Shown here in pieces: positions 14,568-23,259 of a stretch of 41,028 nt of DNA (its first letter is position 1; each line of letters opens with the position of its first letter). A program made the translations under genes and the position numbers. The stretch lies in NCBI GenBank assembly GCA_025054525.1, contig JANWZJ010000010.1:1-41028 (forward strand). The letters run 5' to 3'. The notes beneath the pieces are model-generated. The model saw only the letters and a list, made by a program, of their open reading frames with translations, did not search any database and was not told where the DNA came from. The DNA is from Bacteroidia bacterium. GTDB taxonomy: Bacteria; Bacteroidota; Bacteroidia; SpSt-205.

Positions 14568-16602
14568 GCCCCAACCTAAGAAGAATTTCTCGGTCGGAAC
14601 GCATTTCCACAGAGGTTACGAAAGCACCCTGTCCATGCCAGTACACCTTATAGCCCCGACTCTCTAAGAGAAAGAGGGCCTGTCGTAGAGTCATGCCTCG
14701 CACACCTTCGGGCAGGGAGGGTAAGTACGGATGGAAACCCACAAAGTATCCCGTTGGCTGGGTGCGCACCCAGGGGGTGTTCGGTCTATCAGGGGTGGAT
14801 ATGCTGAGCGCATTGTAAAGAGATATGGCTTTCTGTTGGGGAAGAATCGGTACGGCTGGAAGGATGCGCTGCGTTTCTGCTTCTTCCCAGCGAGGCTCTA
14901 CCCGCAGCCGACGAAACATAATTGCATCCGCTACCTTGCGAAAAGCAGGTGCTGCTACTTCTCCGCCATAGATACCCCCCGCTTTGGGATCGTCTATTAT
15001 GAAGATAGCACTATACAGCGGCTTATCCGCAGGAAAAAATCCCACAAAAGAAGCCCTGTACCGATTGACATACATACCTTTTTCCACTTTCTTGGCAGTG
15101 CCTGTCTTACCCGCTATGCTATATAGAGATGTGTAAATCGTGCGAGCGGTACCTTTTTCTACCACGGATTGAAGCATGCGCCTCAGAGCGGCGGCAGTGG
15201 AAGAGCGCATGATGCGCACAGGAGACGGAAGTTCAAGCGGCTCCCGACGCCCATCTGGATAGACTATCTCTTTCACTAAACGCGGCGGCACCCATACTCC
15301 ATCATTCGCTATGGCGTTGTAAAAGCAGAGAAGCTGCAAGGGAGTCAGGCGAATATTATATCCAATCGCCATCCAAGGCAGCGTAGTGGGGTTAAAGTAA
15401 GGGGACTTCGGAGTGATACAGGTAGGAAAAGGCTCCCCGTATAAAGATACGCCTGTTTTTTGAAGGAGCTGCATTTTTTGGAGGTAAGCATAGAAATGCT
15501 GGGGCTGTCCGCCGAAAGCCTTATGGCAGAGCCCCGCAAAAGCCACATTACTGGAGTAGGCTAAGGCTTCTTCTAAGGTCATTTGACCGCCGGGATGTCC
15601 GTCAGTGAGGGTTCTATCGGCTACTTTGAGAGTAGCGGGTACGAAGATAGACTGGCTCAAAGAGACCTTGGCAGACTCCAGAAGTATGGCTGCCGTAGCC
15701 ACTTTGAAGGTAGAACCAGGCTCCCATAAGGTATGGACAGCGTCGTTGAACTGCTCACCGTAATTAGCGACAGCTAATATCTCGCCGCTGTTTACTTCCA
15801 TGAGGAGAGCGGTTCCGCCCACGGCTTGATGCTTTTCTACTGCTTCTTGGAGGGCACTGCTGAGTATGTCCTGGAGGTGCGGGTCTAACGTAGTGAAAAG
15901 GTCGGCACCCGGCTGCGGTTCAAACTCTGAAGGCTCTTCTAAAGGTACCTCCATTCCTCCGGGCAGCCGCTGTACTAATGCCCATCGCTCTTCGCCCCGC
16001 AGCTTCTCATGAAAGGAACTCTCTAAACCTCGCCATGCTACCGAGTCATTCACTAAATATCCCAGCGTAATCCTCGCAAGGGTACCATAAGGATAGGAGC
16101 GCTTATGACTGATTTTTTCTATGATGAGGGCTTTTCGGTCATGGCGAGGTTGTAGTAGCGGAAGCTCTGCCAAAAGTTTCTGCTCTCGGAACGTAAGCAG
16201 AACCCGATAAGGGAAAAGATAGACATGTCTATCTTTGGCTCGGTACCGCTCCAGGAGATGCTGGTAAAGGGGACGAGGTTGGGGGTGATACTCAGGGAAA
16301 AGCCGACTAATCTGCTGAGCTAAGAGCCAGAGAGAATCACGGACTTCTTCAGCTCGCCATGCCTGAGGGTCTACCGCTACCCGAAAGAAAGGCATACTCG
16401 TGGCAAGTATCGTCCGATCCCGAGCTACGATGCTTCCACGGTCGCCCACGACTTTTTTGAGGTAGGGGCGCTGCTCATAAGCCTGATAAGGCGAAACGCC
16501 ACTGTATTTGAGCTGGAGGTAGACAAGCCTAATCGCCAGTACCAAAAACAGGACCCCCACCCCTATGGCTACAGCGTAGAAGCGAAGCAGGGTTTTATTC
16601 AT
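14551..16602 (-). CDS. ftsI: Class B penicillin-binding protein (FtsI/PBP3) with PASTA domain
   Basis: Division-specific peptidoglycan transpeptidase anchored in the inner membrane. One N-terminal membrane helix (about residues 8-29) precedes the pedestal domain. The transpeptidase motifs are complete: catalytic Ser in PGSTFKVA (SxxK), YSSNVAF (SxN) and IAGKTGTAKK (KTG). The last ~60 residues form a single PASTA domain (VRGMTLRQALFLLESRGYKV), common in Bacteroidota FtsI. Length (683) fits. It follows ftsL (8-nt overlap) and precedes murE (17-nt overlap), the normal dcw order, so FtsL and FtsI should work together at the septum. Confidence 0.95.
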   Translation of the reverse strand: MNKTLLRFYAVAIGVGVLFLVLAIRLVYLQLKYSGVSPYQAYEQRPYLKKVVGDRGSIVARDRTILATSMPFFRVAVDPQAWRAEEVRDSLWLLAQQISRLFPEYHPQPRPLYQHLLERYRAKDRHVYLFPYRVLLTFREQKLLAELPLLQPRHDRKALIIEKISHKRSYPYGTLARITLGYLVNDSVAWRGLESSFHEKLRGEERWALVQRLPGGMEVPLEEPSEFEPQPGADLFTTLDPHLQDILSSALQEAVEKHQAVGGTALLMEVNSGEILAVANYGEQFNDAVHTLWEPGSTFKVATAAILLESAKVSLSQSIFVPATLKVADRTLTDGHPGGQMTLEEALAYSSNVAFAGLCHKAFGGQPQHFYAYLQKMQLLQKTGVSLYGEPFPTCITPKSPYFNPTTLPWMAIGYNIRLTPLQLLCFYNAIANDGVWVPPRLVKEIVYPDGRREPLELPSPVRIMRSSTAAALRRMLQSVVEKGTARTIYTSLYSIAGKTGTAKKVEKGMYVNRYRASFVGFFPADKPLYSAIFIIDDPKAGGIYGGEVAAPAFRKVADAIMFRRLRVEPRWEEAETQRILPAVPILPQQKAISLYNALSISTPDRPNTPWVRTQPTGYFVGFHPYLPSLPEGVRGMTLRQALFLLESRGYKVYWHGQGAFVTSVEMRSDREILLRLGHEKSH

Positions 16603-16870
16603 AGCGGAGAAAGAGAGGCTGTTCTTGGGGTAGGGCGAGTCCCATGCTGTCTAAAGCGGGCTTCAGGGCAGAGTAACTGCGTCGTTGACTGACCGCGGCA
16701 TTCAGCTCTAAATACTCGGCTCTCCTCTCAGAAAGAAGCCGTCGCAGTTTATGTAGCTCCCGAATCTTTATCTCGGCGCGATATTGAGTCGCTACGTAGA
16801 TTAGCACCCATAACGCGCCATACAGCCAAACCCATACCCGAGCTGGCAGAAGCGCCGTCCAAAATCTCAT
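16595..16870 (-). CDS. ftsL: FtsL-like cell-division protein
   Basis: A small bitopic protein in the ftsL position between rsmH and ftsI. It has a short N-terminus, one membrane helix (VWVWLYGALWVLIYVA) and a basic, coiled-coil-like periplasmic stretch (IRELHKLRRLLSERRAEYLEL) ending with a short tail, the FtsL/DivIC plan. The ORF track starts 21 nt earlier (16891), but the ATG at 16870 forms an ATGA overlap with the rsmH stop, the coupling used elsewhere in this operon, and leaves a 91-residue protein. FtsL proteins are too divergent for sequence alone, so position and architecture carry the call. Confidence 0.8.
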   Translation of the reverse strand: MRFWTALLPARVWVWLYGALWVLIYVATQYRAEIKIRELHKLRRLLSERRAEYLELNAAVSQRRSYSALKPALDSMGLALPQEQPLFLRYE

Positions 16871-17781
16871 CCCCCCTTTTCCAGTACCCATAACTGAGCC
16901 GAACGACTGCGTGGATTAGCCTTCACTTCATACGCACATGGGAACCGTCGCAAAATCAACCGCCACTGATATTTGCGCTGGCCAGTGACGGGGTTTTCCT
17001 GTAGGGGCTTATGCAAATGAGCTTTGATGACTCGTACTTCTCCACTGTGATAGGCCAGCAATGCTAATCGCCCTCCTTCCCGAAGAACCTCTGTGCTTTG
17101 CTGCAGGAGAGCCTCTAAAGCCTCTATTTCTTGATTGATTGCGATGCGCAGAGCCTGAAAAAGCTGAGGGAGATATGCCTGTGCTTTGAATCGGTATATT
17201 TTCTTAGCGATAGCGGCGACTTCTTGGGTGGTGATATGAGGTTTCCATTCCCGAATCAGACGCTGTGCCAGCCGATAGGCATGCGGTAGGTCCCCCCAGT
17301 GCCGCAAAATCCGCGCCAGTTCATCGGGGGATTGCCTACTCAACCACTCATGCGCAGGAATTCCCTCTTGGGGGTTCATGCGAAGGTCTATAGGTGCATT
17401 ATGCCGAAAGCTGAATCCACGCTGCGGCGTGTCTAACTGATGCCAAGAGACTCCTAAATCCGCTACTATTCCATCTACTTGCTCTATGCCTAAGCGCTTT
17501 GTATGTTCCCGTAACTGAGCAAAATTTCCATGCATGCCTGTAAATCGCTCATCTTTTATGCTATCCAAAGGGGCTTCAGGGTCTCTGTCTATGCCGACGA
17601 GCTTTCCTTTTGATGAGAGCCTCGCTAATATAGCCCGACTGTGTCCCCCTCCCCCAAATGTACAATCCACGTATATACCTTCTGGGCGAATAACGAGGGC
17701 TTGCGCAACGGTTTCGGCTAAGACAGGCACATGATAAGGGCTATCGGAAGCAAGGGGTTGGGTCGCCGAGGAGTATTGCAT
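16867..17781 (-). CDS. rsmH: 16S rRNA (cytosine-1402-N4) methyltransferase
   Basis: RsmH (MraW) methylates N4 of C1402 in the 16S rRNA decoding site with S-adenosylmethionine. Visible motifs are YHVPVLAETVAQAL at the start, YVDCTFGGGGHS as the AdoMet-binding loop, GIVADLGVSW and GFSFRHNAPIDLRMN. Length (304) is typical. It is the usual first gene of the cell-wall cluster; mraZ, often found before it, is absent and fabG takes that place 30 nt upstream. A TACCTTCG sequence 9 nt before the ATG is a weak -7-like match. Confidence 0.95.
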   Translation of the reverse strand: MQYSSATQPLASDSPYHVPVLAETVAQALVIRPEGIYVDCTFGGGGHSRAILARLSSKGKLVGIDRDPEAPLDSIKDERFTGMHGNFAQLREHTKRLGIEQVDGIVADLGVSWHQLDTPQRGFSFRHNAPIDLRMNPQEGIPAHEWLSRQSPDELARILRHWGDLPHAYRLAQRLIREWKPHITTQEVAAIAKKIYRFKAQAYLPQLFQALRIAINQEIEALEALLQQSTEVLREGGRLALLAYHSGEVRVIKAHLHKPLQENPVTGQRKYQWRLILRRFPCAYEVKANPRSRSAQLWVLEKGG

Positions 17782-17811
17782 AGCCTGTGCGAAGGTAGTA
17801 GAAGTGCTTTT

Positions 17812-18537
17812 TCAGGTCATTCCTCCATCCACGACAAACACTTGCCCTGTAATATATGAAGCCTCATCCGAAAGGAGAAAAGCACATACTGCGGCTACTT
17901 CATGCGTTTCCCCCAGCCGTCCTAAGGCTATGCTTTTTCTCCATTCTTCGGCGGGGAGGTTAGCCGTCATATCCGTTCGGATGAAACCCGGGGCTACGGC
18001 ATTCACTCGGATATTGCGAGAACCCACTTCCTTTGCGATAGAGCGAGAAAAGGCGATAAGTCCTGCTTTAGCGGCGGCATAATTAGCTTGCCCAGGATTG
18101 CCTGTGATGCCAACGATGGAACTGATATTGACGATACTCCCCTGACGCTGAGAGAGCATAGGCTTGAGCACTGCCCGCGTGTAAAGAAAAGGACCCTTGA
18201 GATTCGTAGCTATCACAGCATCCCACTGATTTTCATTCATGCGCAGGAGGAGGTTATCTTGTGTAATGCCGGCGTTATTGACCAGTCCGTCCACGCGACC
18301 CCAGAGGGTGAGTACTTCTTTGACGATGGCTTCGGCTCGGGCCCCATCGGTTACATCTGCTTGGAAGCCTCGGAGGCTGTCGGGTGCTTTTTCTTGAAGG
18401 GCTTGGGCGATTTCAGCAGAGCCCCGATAGGTGAAAGCCACCTTTGCCCCCTCCTGCAAAAGTTTCTCCACTATCGCCCGACCAATTCCCCGTGTGCCTC
18501 CGGTTACAATCACGACTTTATCCTGTAAGCGAAGCAT
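17812..18537 (-). CDS. fabG: 3-oxoacyl-[acyl-carrier-protein] reductase
   Basis: Short-chain dehydrogenase that reduces beta-ketoacyl-ACP with NADPH in fatty-acid elongation. Motifs are complete: cofactor loop TGGTRGIGRAI, NNAG, and catalytic Ser in IVNISSIVG with Tyr and Lys in YAAAKAGL; the C-terminus YITGQVFVVDGGM is typical of FabG. I place the start at ATG 18537 (241 residues), not the track's TTG at 18543, because that TTG is the end of the promoter element TAAGTTTG, 3 nt before the ATG. It leads the cell-wall operon, possibly tying lipid synthesis to wall growth, and diverges from rnhB with only 29 bp between start codons. Other SDR reductases are hard to exclude. Confidence 0.9.
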   Translation of the reverse strand: MLRLQDKVVIVTGGTRGIGRAIVEKLLQEGAKVAFTYRGSAEIAQALQEKAPDSLRGFQADVTDGARAEAIVKEVLTLWGRVDGLVNNAGITQDNLLLRMNENQWDAVIATNLKGPFLYTRAVLKPMLSQRQGSIVNISSIVGITGNPGQANYAAAKAGLIAFSRSIAKEVGSRNIRVNAVAPGFIRTDMTANLPAEEWRKSIALGRLGETHEVAAVCAFLLSDEASYITGQVFVVDGGMT

Positions 18538-18540
18538 GCG

Positions 18541-18548
18541 CAAACTTA
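18541..18548 (-). promoter_or_regulatory. -7 promoter element TAAGTTTG for the fabG operon
   Basis: Exact TAnnTTTG on the minus strand, 3 nt before the fabG ATG. It should start a leaderless transcript of the whole fabG-to-DUF2752 operon. No good -33 box is visible; that position falls inside rnhB. Confidence 0.7.
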
Positions 18549-18566
18549 GCAGTTTCTGAAAGGGCT

Positions 18567-19118
18567 ATGATATGGGCGGGTGTAGATGAAGCAGGAAGGG
18601 GCGCCCTGGCCGGGCCGGTAGTGGCAGCAGCGGTGATTCTACCAGAGGGATTTTCTCACCCGTGGCTGCGCGATAGTAAGCTACTGACACCCGCCCAGCG
18701 AGAAAAGGTATTTGCCTCGCTTCAACGGGCTGGCGCCCTCATAGGCATAGGCATGCAGGGACCTAACGCAATCGACCACTACAATATCTTGCGTGCTACC
18801 CTTCTGGCTATGCAAGAAGCCGTAGAAGCCCTTGCTGTGCGCCCAGATGCCGTGCGCATAGATGGAAAGTATGTGCCTCCGCTCCCCATCCCCACCTATG
18901 CTTGCATCAAAGGAGACCAGTTGTATCCAGAGATAGCCGCTGCTTCTATCGCAGCGAAGGTCATACGAGATCAGCTGATGTCCCTTCTCCATAAAGATTT
19001 CCCTGCCTACGGGTGGGCGGTAAATAAGGGCTACCCCACCCTTGCGCACCGAAAAGTACTGAGCCAATTAGGACCGTCTCCCTTGCATCGGCGCTCCTTT
19101 TTGAAGGGGATATTATAG
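18567..19118 (+). CDS. rnhB: Ribonuclease HII
   Basis: Endonuclease that cuts the RNA strand at ribonucleotides embedded in DNA. The protein begins IWAGVDEAGRGALAGP, giving the first two acidic active-site residues; the third is Asp in VRIDGKYV and the fourth Asp in KVIRDQLM. DSKLLTPAQRE and YGWAVNKGYPT are also family-typical. The track's start (18444) adds a non-homologous N-terminus that runs antisense through fabG; ATG 18567 gives 183 residues, at the short end for RNase HII. It diverges from fabG across 29 bp and is followed 6 nt later by the pheT start region. Confidence 0.95.
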   Translation: MIWAGVDEAGRGALAGPVVAAAVILPEGFSHPWLRDSKLLTPAQREKVFASLQRAGALIGIGMQGPNAIDHYNILRATLLAMQEAVEALAVRPDAVRIDGKYVPPLPIPTYACIKGDQLYPEIAAASIAAKVIRDQLMSLLHKDFPAYGWAVNKGYPTLAHRKVLSQLGPSPLHRRSFLKGIL

Positions 19119-19119
19119 G

Positions 19120-19127
19120 TACCTTTG
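19120..19127 (+). promoter_or_regulatory. -7 promoter element TACCTTTG for pheT
   Basis: Exact TAnnTTTG beginning 2 nt after the rnhB stop and ending 3 nt before GTG 19131. A TTTG lies 16 nt upstream, slightly closer than the usual -33 spacing. It indicates a leaderless pheT transcript and decides the start codon. Confidence 0.65.
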
Positions 19128-19130
19128 TGC

Positions 19131-21506
19131 GTGCAAATCTTATGGAGCTGGCTTCGTGAAATGGTGGATATTCCAGAGTCTCCCGAGGCCTTCGCCGAAA
19201 GACTTACTCGTGCAGGTTTAGAGGTAGAAGGAATAAAGACTTATACGCGTTTATCTCACCACCTTCGCGAGATATATGTAGGTAAAATCGTATCTTTAGA
19301 GAAACATCCGAATGCTGACCGCTTACAGCTCGCACAAGTAAGGCTTGATTCAGAGAAGCAAGTGCAGATAGTTACGGGAGCTACTAATATCCGGGTGGGC
19401 GTTCATGTACCCGTAGCGCTGCCCGGCAGCCATGTATGGATACAAGGCAAATGGGAGAAGTTAGAGCCTCGTAAGCTACGAGGTGTGCTCTCTGAAGGTA
19501 TGCTCTGCTCTGGCCAGGAGTTAGGATTAGGGGGGGATGCTGAGGGTATTTTTATCCTTTCAGAAGAGGTGCCTGTAGGAGCTACGCTAAGCCAAGTATT
19601 GGAAAATTACGAGGATATTCTTTTGGAGATAGCTGCTACTCCCAACCGCGGGGATGCTTTGAGCCACTGGGGCATCGCCAGAGAATACGCGGCGCTGACT
19701 GGCGCTTCACTGCACGCCCCCTCTCTGTCTATTCAGGGGGAGCGATTTCTTTTTCCGCTCACCTTAGAAGTGCCCGACCTTGAAGCCTGTCCTCGGTATG
19801 GAGGCCTCTATCTCAAAGGCATAGAAAAAGGAAAGAAATCCCCCTCTTGGCTGCATTTGCGGCTGGAAGCGCTGGGCATGCGTAGCCTTCATCCCGTAGT
19901 GGATATTACGAACTATGTACTCCTGGGATGGGGACAGCCTCTCCATGCTTTTGATGCCCATAACCTCAGAGGGCATACTCTGCGCATTTCTCCTCTGGAA
20001 GTACCTGCGGAGATGGAGAGTTTAGGCGGGAAAGTACTTGCCCTTCAACCAGGGGATATTGTGATAGCAGATGAAGCCGGGGCTGCGTGCTTAGGCGGTA
20101 TCGTAGGCGGTAAAAGAACCGCTGTCTCCGCAGAGACAACCGAGGTATTTCTGGAGTCTGCCTACTTTTCTCCTGCTTTTATCCGGCGCACGGCCCGGCG
20201 CTTGGGTCTGAATACCGAGAGCAGCTATCGCTTCATGCGCGGCACTGACCCGCATCAAGTCCCTACTGCCGCTCTGCTGGCTGCTTCCCTTCTCCAGTCC
20301 CTTTACCCTCATCTCCAAGTGTCTCATTACCATGAGGTTCATAGTCCTGCCCATACTGCTCCTTATCACTTCCCTATCTCCCTTAGCGACCTTCAGCGAA
20401 GAATAGGAATACCCTTAGCCCGATCCTCCTTCCATCAGCGCATGCAGCGATTGGATATTCAAGTGCAAATGCAGAGTGAGGATATTTTGGCTCTGGAAGT
20501 GCCTCGTTATCGTATAGATGTACAGCGTCCCGTGGATATTGCAGAGGAGATTCTGCGTACGGAAGGATGGAATAGCCTGCCTTCGGCCTGCTTATCCGTA
20601 GCCTTGCCTTCTCCTACTGAACACCGCTACGAACTGCGAGAAGAAATCGCTGAGTTCCTCACTGGGCTGGGCTTCTACGAAATCCGCACCAGTTCCCTCG
20701 GCAGGATGGAGGTGATTCCAGAGCCGCTGCGCGCCCAAGCGGTGCGTTTAGCCAATCCCCTGTATGAGGAGATGGCTTATTTGCGGGTTATCCTTTTACC
20801 CTCGGGGTTAGAAGTTATAGCGCATAATCGCGCGCATGGTGCCCAGGGGTTCTGGGCTTACGAATGGGGTAGAGTCTACTCTCAAGTCGGAGAAAAAGTC
20901 AAGTTAGGCCTATGGGGATGGGGTCGGCCCCCCTGGTATGAGCTTGAAAAAGAAGCCCCTTTGCCTTATCTCTTAGCTGCGGTACGGGGGCTCCTGCTCC
21001 GCACCGGCGTAACCTTCCAAGAAAAACAGACTTCCCCCAAATACCCTTGGCAAGTCAAGGTAGATTTGTTTAGCAGAGATATGTATATAGGCACAGTAGG
21101 CATACCCGACCCCGCATATCTCCGGCTATTTGGGCTGCAGGGTGAGTCCGTAGCCTGCGCTGAAATAGAAGAAGTGTTTCTGGATGCAGCTTTACGGCGT
21201 TTGCCCTCTTACCAGGAAGTACACTATACCCCCATCGTAATCAAAGACCTAAGCGTATATCTGCCGGATGGACTGACTTACGCTGATTTACAAGCAGCGA
21301 TAGAGGGTTTGCGGTATCCTCTCTTACAGGGAATGGAGCCGTTTGACCTTTATGAGGACAGAGAAGGACGACGCAGTTATGGACTTCGCTTTTACCTCCA
21401 AGGAAACCACACCCTCACTGATGCTGAAATCCATGACTTCTTAGAGAAAGCAATAAGCGCTTTGGAAGCTACAGGCGCTAAAGTACGCAGACCCGATGGA
21501 GGATAA
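19131..21506 (+). CDS. pheT: Phenylalanyl-tRNA synthetase beta subunit
   Basis: Beta subunit of the (alpha-beta)2 synthetase that charges tRNA-Phe; the alpha subunit pheS is not in the window. Domains in order: a short N-terminal segment (ILWSWLREMVDIP), a tRNA-binding OB fold at ~45-150 (VGKIVSLEKHPNADRL), the B3/4 editing domain at ~210-390, B5 at ~400-475, a synthetase-like core, and a C-terminal anticodon-binding FDX-ACB domain (YTPIVIKDLSVYLPDG). Length (791) is normal. The track uses TTG 19125, but that codon lies in the promoter element; GTG 19131, 3 nt after it, gives the expected N-terminus. The next gene follows after 16 nt. Confidence 0.95.
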   Translation: MQILWSWLREMVDIPESPEAFAERLTRAGLEVEGIKTYTRLSHHLREIYVGKIVSLEKHPNADRLQLAQVRLDSEKQVQIVTGATNIRVGVHVPVALPGSHVWIQGKWEKLEPRKLRGVLSEGMLCSGQELGLGGDAEGIFILSEEVPVGATLSQVLENYEDILLEIAATPNRGDALSHWGIAREYAALTGASLHAPSLSIQGERFLFPLTLEVPDLEACPRYGGLYLKGIEKGKKSPSWLHLRLEALGMRSLHPVVDITNYVLLGWGQPLHAFDAHNLRGHTLRISPLEVPAEMESLGGKVLALQPGDIVIADEAGAACLGGIVGGKRTAVSAETTEVFLESAYFSPAFIRRTARRLGLNTESSYRFMRGTDPHQVPTAALLAASLLQSLYPHLQVSHYHEVHSPAHTAPYHFPISLSDLQRRIGIPLARSSFHQRMQRLDIQVQMQSEDILALEVPRYRIDVQRPVDIAEEILRTEGWNSLPSACLSVALPSPTEHRYELREEIAEFLTGLGFYEIRTSSLGRMEVIPEPLRAQAVRLANPLYEEMAYLRVILLPSGLEVIAHNRAHGAQGFWAYEWGRVYSQVGEKVKLGLWGWGRPPWYELEKEAPLPYLLAAVRGLLLRTGVTFQEKQTSPKYPWQVKVDLFSRDMYIGTVGIPDPAYLRLFGLQGESVACAEIEEVFLDAALRRLPSYQEVHYTPIVIKDLSVYLPDGLTYADLQAAIEGLRYPLLQGMEPFDLYEDREGRRSYGLRFYLQGNHTLTDAEIHDFLEKAISALEATGAKVRRPDGG

Positions 21507-21510
21507 TCCT

Positions 21511-21518
21511 TATATTTA
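21511..21518 (+). promoter_or_regulatory. -7-like element TATATTTA
   Basis: One mismatch to TAnnTTTG (final A), 4 nt before the ATG at 21523. The spacing equals that of the exact elements, so it may start a leaderless transcript for the next gene(s). Confidence 0.4.
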
Positions 21519-21522
21519 GGGT

Positions 21523-22053
21523 ATGCGACGCCTGCTAATCTCCGCCCTTCTGCTTAGGGTATGCTGCCCCCCCTACCTTCGGGCACAGGAGCCCGAGCTA
21601 TACATGGGCAGCGAGTTTGCGCTTTTGCGATTTTATCGAGGCTACTTGCCTTCCTTTCTCACGGCTGGTATCGTAGCGGGCGCGCAGTGGGAGATTTTCC
21701 ATTCTGGAGAAGCGCACTCCCTTCGTACTTGGGCGGAGCTACACCTAAGCTACGTCGCCCGCAACTTCCCCCCTACGATATACCCCGGCGGAACAGCAGG
21801 ATTAGGTTGGCGCATCAACATTCCCCTCCGACACCAGTACTACCTCCAAGGCAACCTCGGTATAGATGCCTATCGGTTTCGCTATATTGATCTGGGGGGA
21901 ACTTCCATCCAAGACCAACAGGTACGCCCGATTTGCCTGATAGAGATAGGTAGTTATACTTTCTCAGGAAATGTTTTCGTACGGTATGGATTCTATCCTA
22001 TCAGTAGCTCTACGGCTAAATATCTCTTCGCCTTAGGCGTCTATATGAACTGA
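21523..22053 (+). CDS. Small exported protein, probable outer-membrane beta-barrel
   Basis: A 176-residue protein that I cannot assign to a named family. Residues 1-21 form a signal peptide (LLISALLLRVCC ... YLRAQ). The mature part alternates aromatic, Gly and polar residues as short amphipathic strands (SLRTWAELHLSYVARNF, QYYLQGNLGIDAYRFRY, GNVFVRYGFY) and ends with LFALGVYMN, close to the aromatic-ended terminal strand of outer-membrane barrels. This suggests a small eight-strand barrel or related porin-like fold. It lies between pheT and the metal transporter, which starts 3 nt after its stop, so it may be co-expressed with metal uptake. The barrel call is inference. Confidence 0.65.
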   Translation: MRRLLISALLLRVCCPPYLRAQEPELYMGSEFALLRFYRGYLPSFLTAGIVAGAQWEIFHSGEAHSLRTWAELHLSYVARNFPPTIYPGGTAGLGWRINIPLRHQYYLQGNLGIDAYRFRYIDLGGTSIQDQQVRPICLIEIGSYTFSGNVFVRYGFYPISSSTAKYLFALGVYMN

Positions 22054-22056
22054 CCG

Positions 22057-23232
22057 ATGCAACGATGGATAGGACCTGCCGCCTTGGTAGCAGTAGGCTA
22101 CATGGACCCCGGCAACTGGGCTACAGGCATAGAAGCTGGCAGTGGATATGGCTATAAGCTCGCCTGGGTTATCCTGCTCTCCAGTGCAGCAGCAATTCTT
22201 CTGCAAATTTTAGCCGCTCGCTTAGGGATTTATGGAAAAAAAGACCTGATTGGGTTAGGCTACCGATATTTCGGTCCTAAGGGAGGGAAAGCATTAGCGA
22301 TTACTGCCTTTGTTGCGGTTATTGCGACAGACTTGGCGGAGGTACTAGGCTTTGCACTGGCACTGCGTATGCTCTTCGGATTGCCCATGGAAATTGGCGC
22401 TCTCTTAGCCGTGGTAGAAACGGTTATCGTCCTCTCTATCACTGCTCGTCGCCCCCTCCTGCTGGAAAGCTTAGTGGGAACCCTAACCTTAGGCGTAGTG
22501 GGGATTTTCGCTTATGAGCTACTTCGTCTGAGACCCGACCCGCAAGCCATCCTGCGTGGCTTTCTTCCGGACCTTCATCTCCTTAGTGAAGGAGAGGCCT
22601 TGTACCTGGCGCTGGGGCTGATTGGGGCCACTATCATGCCCCATAACCTCTATCTCCACAGTGCCTGGATACGCCAGCACAAGTTAGCCCCCCGCCAGAT
22701 TATATGGGACACTGCTTTGCATTTGACGATAGCTTTTTTTGTCAATATTTCACTGCTTTTGGTAGCTGCTTCGCTGCGTCATGTACCTTCTGCCGAGAGT
22801 CGCTGGGGCATCCAAGAAGCCTACTTGCTCTTTGAGCCCGTGGTCGGCAAAGCCGCCCAAATCGCCTTCGCCTTCGCCCTCCTCATCTCCGGCTATAACG
22901 CCACCCTCACCAGTACCCTCACCGGCCAGATCGTGCTGGAATACCTCATACCCCAGCGAATACCTACCTTCTGGCGAGGAATTTTAGTGCGAAGTCTGAG
23001 CTTGATTCCTGCTCTATTGGCTCTTTGGCTGCTGGGTGAAAGCTATACCAGCACCCTACTCGTCCTATCCCAGGTAATACTTTCGCTTCAACTGCCTTTC
23101 GTCCTCTTGCCCATGATTTACTTTTTGCGGCATCTGCCCGAAGCTGCCCTCCATCCTATCGCCACTCACCTTACCTATGTTATCTCCTTGGGGATTGTAG
23201 GACTCAACATGTACCTACTATTCGCCCACTAA
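22057..23232 (+). CDS. Nramp-family divalent metal (Mn/Fe) transporter
   Basis: A 391-residue inner-membrane protein of the Nramp family, which imports Mn2+ or Fe2+ with protons. The two metal-binding motifs are present: DPGN in helix 1 (GYMDPGNWATG) and MPH in helix 6 (ATIMPHNLYLHS). About eleven hydrophobic segments can be counted, and SGYNATLTSTLTGQIVLE is typical of the later helices. The fold and motifs fit MntH-like proteins, but metal preference cannot be read here. It begins 3 nt after the small barrel protein. No MntR or Fur box was recognised nearby. Confidence 0.9.
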   Translation: MQRWIGPAALVAVGYMDPGNWATGIEAGSGYGYKLAWVILLSSAAAILLQILAARLGIYGKKDLIGLGYRYFGPKGGKALAITAFVAVIATDLAEVLGFALALRMLFGLPMEIGALLAVVETVIVLSITARRPLLLESLVGTLTLGVVGIFAYELLRLRPDPQAILRGFLPDLHLLSEGEALYLALGLIGATIMPHNLYLHSAWIRQHKLAPRQIIWDTALHLTIAFFVNISLLLVAASLRHVPSAESRWGIQEAYLLFEPVVGKAAQIAFAFALLISGYNATLTSTLTGQIVLEYLIPQRIPTFWRGILVRSLSLIPALLALWLLGESYTSTLLVLSQVILSLQLPFVLLPMIYFLRHLPEAALHPIATHLTYVISLGIVGLNMYLLFAH

Positions 23233-23247
23233 GCCAGGAGAAAAGCT

Positions 23248-23255
23248 TACCTTCG
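23248..23255 (+). promoter_or_regulatory. -7-like element TACCTTCG
   Basis: One mismatch to TAnnTTTG, 4 nt before the ATG at 23260, in the 27-bp gap after the transporter. The spacing fits the leaderless pattern of this window. Confidence 0.4.
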
Positions 23256-23259
23256 CTAC

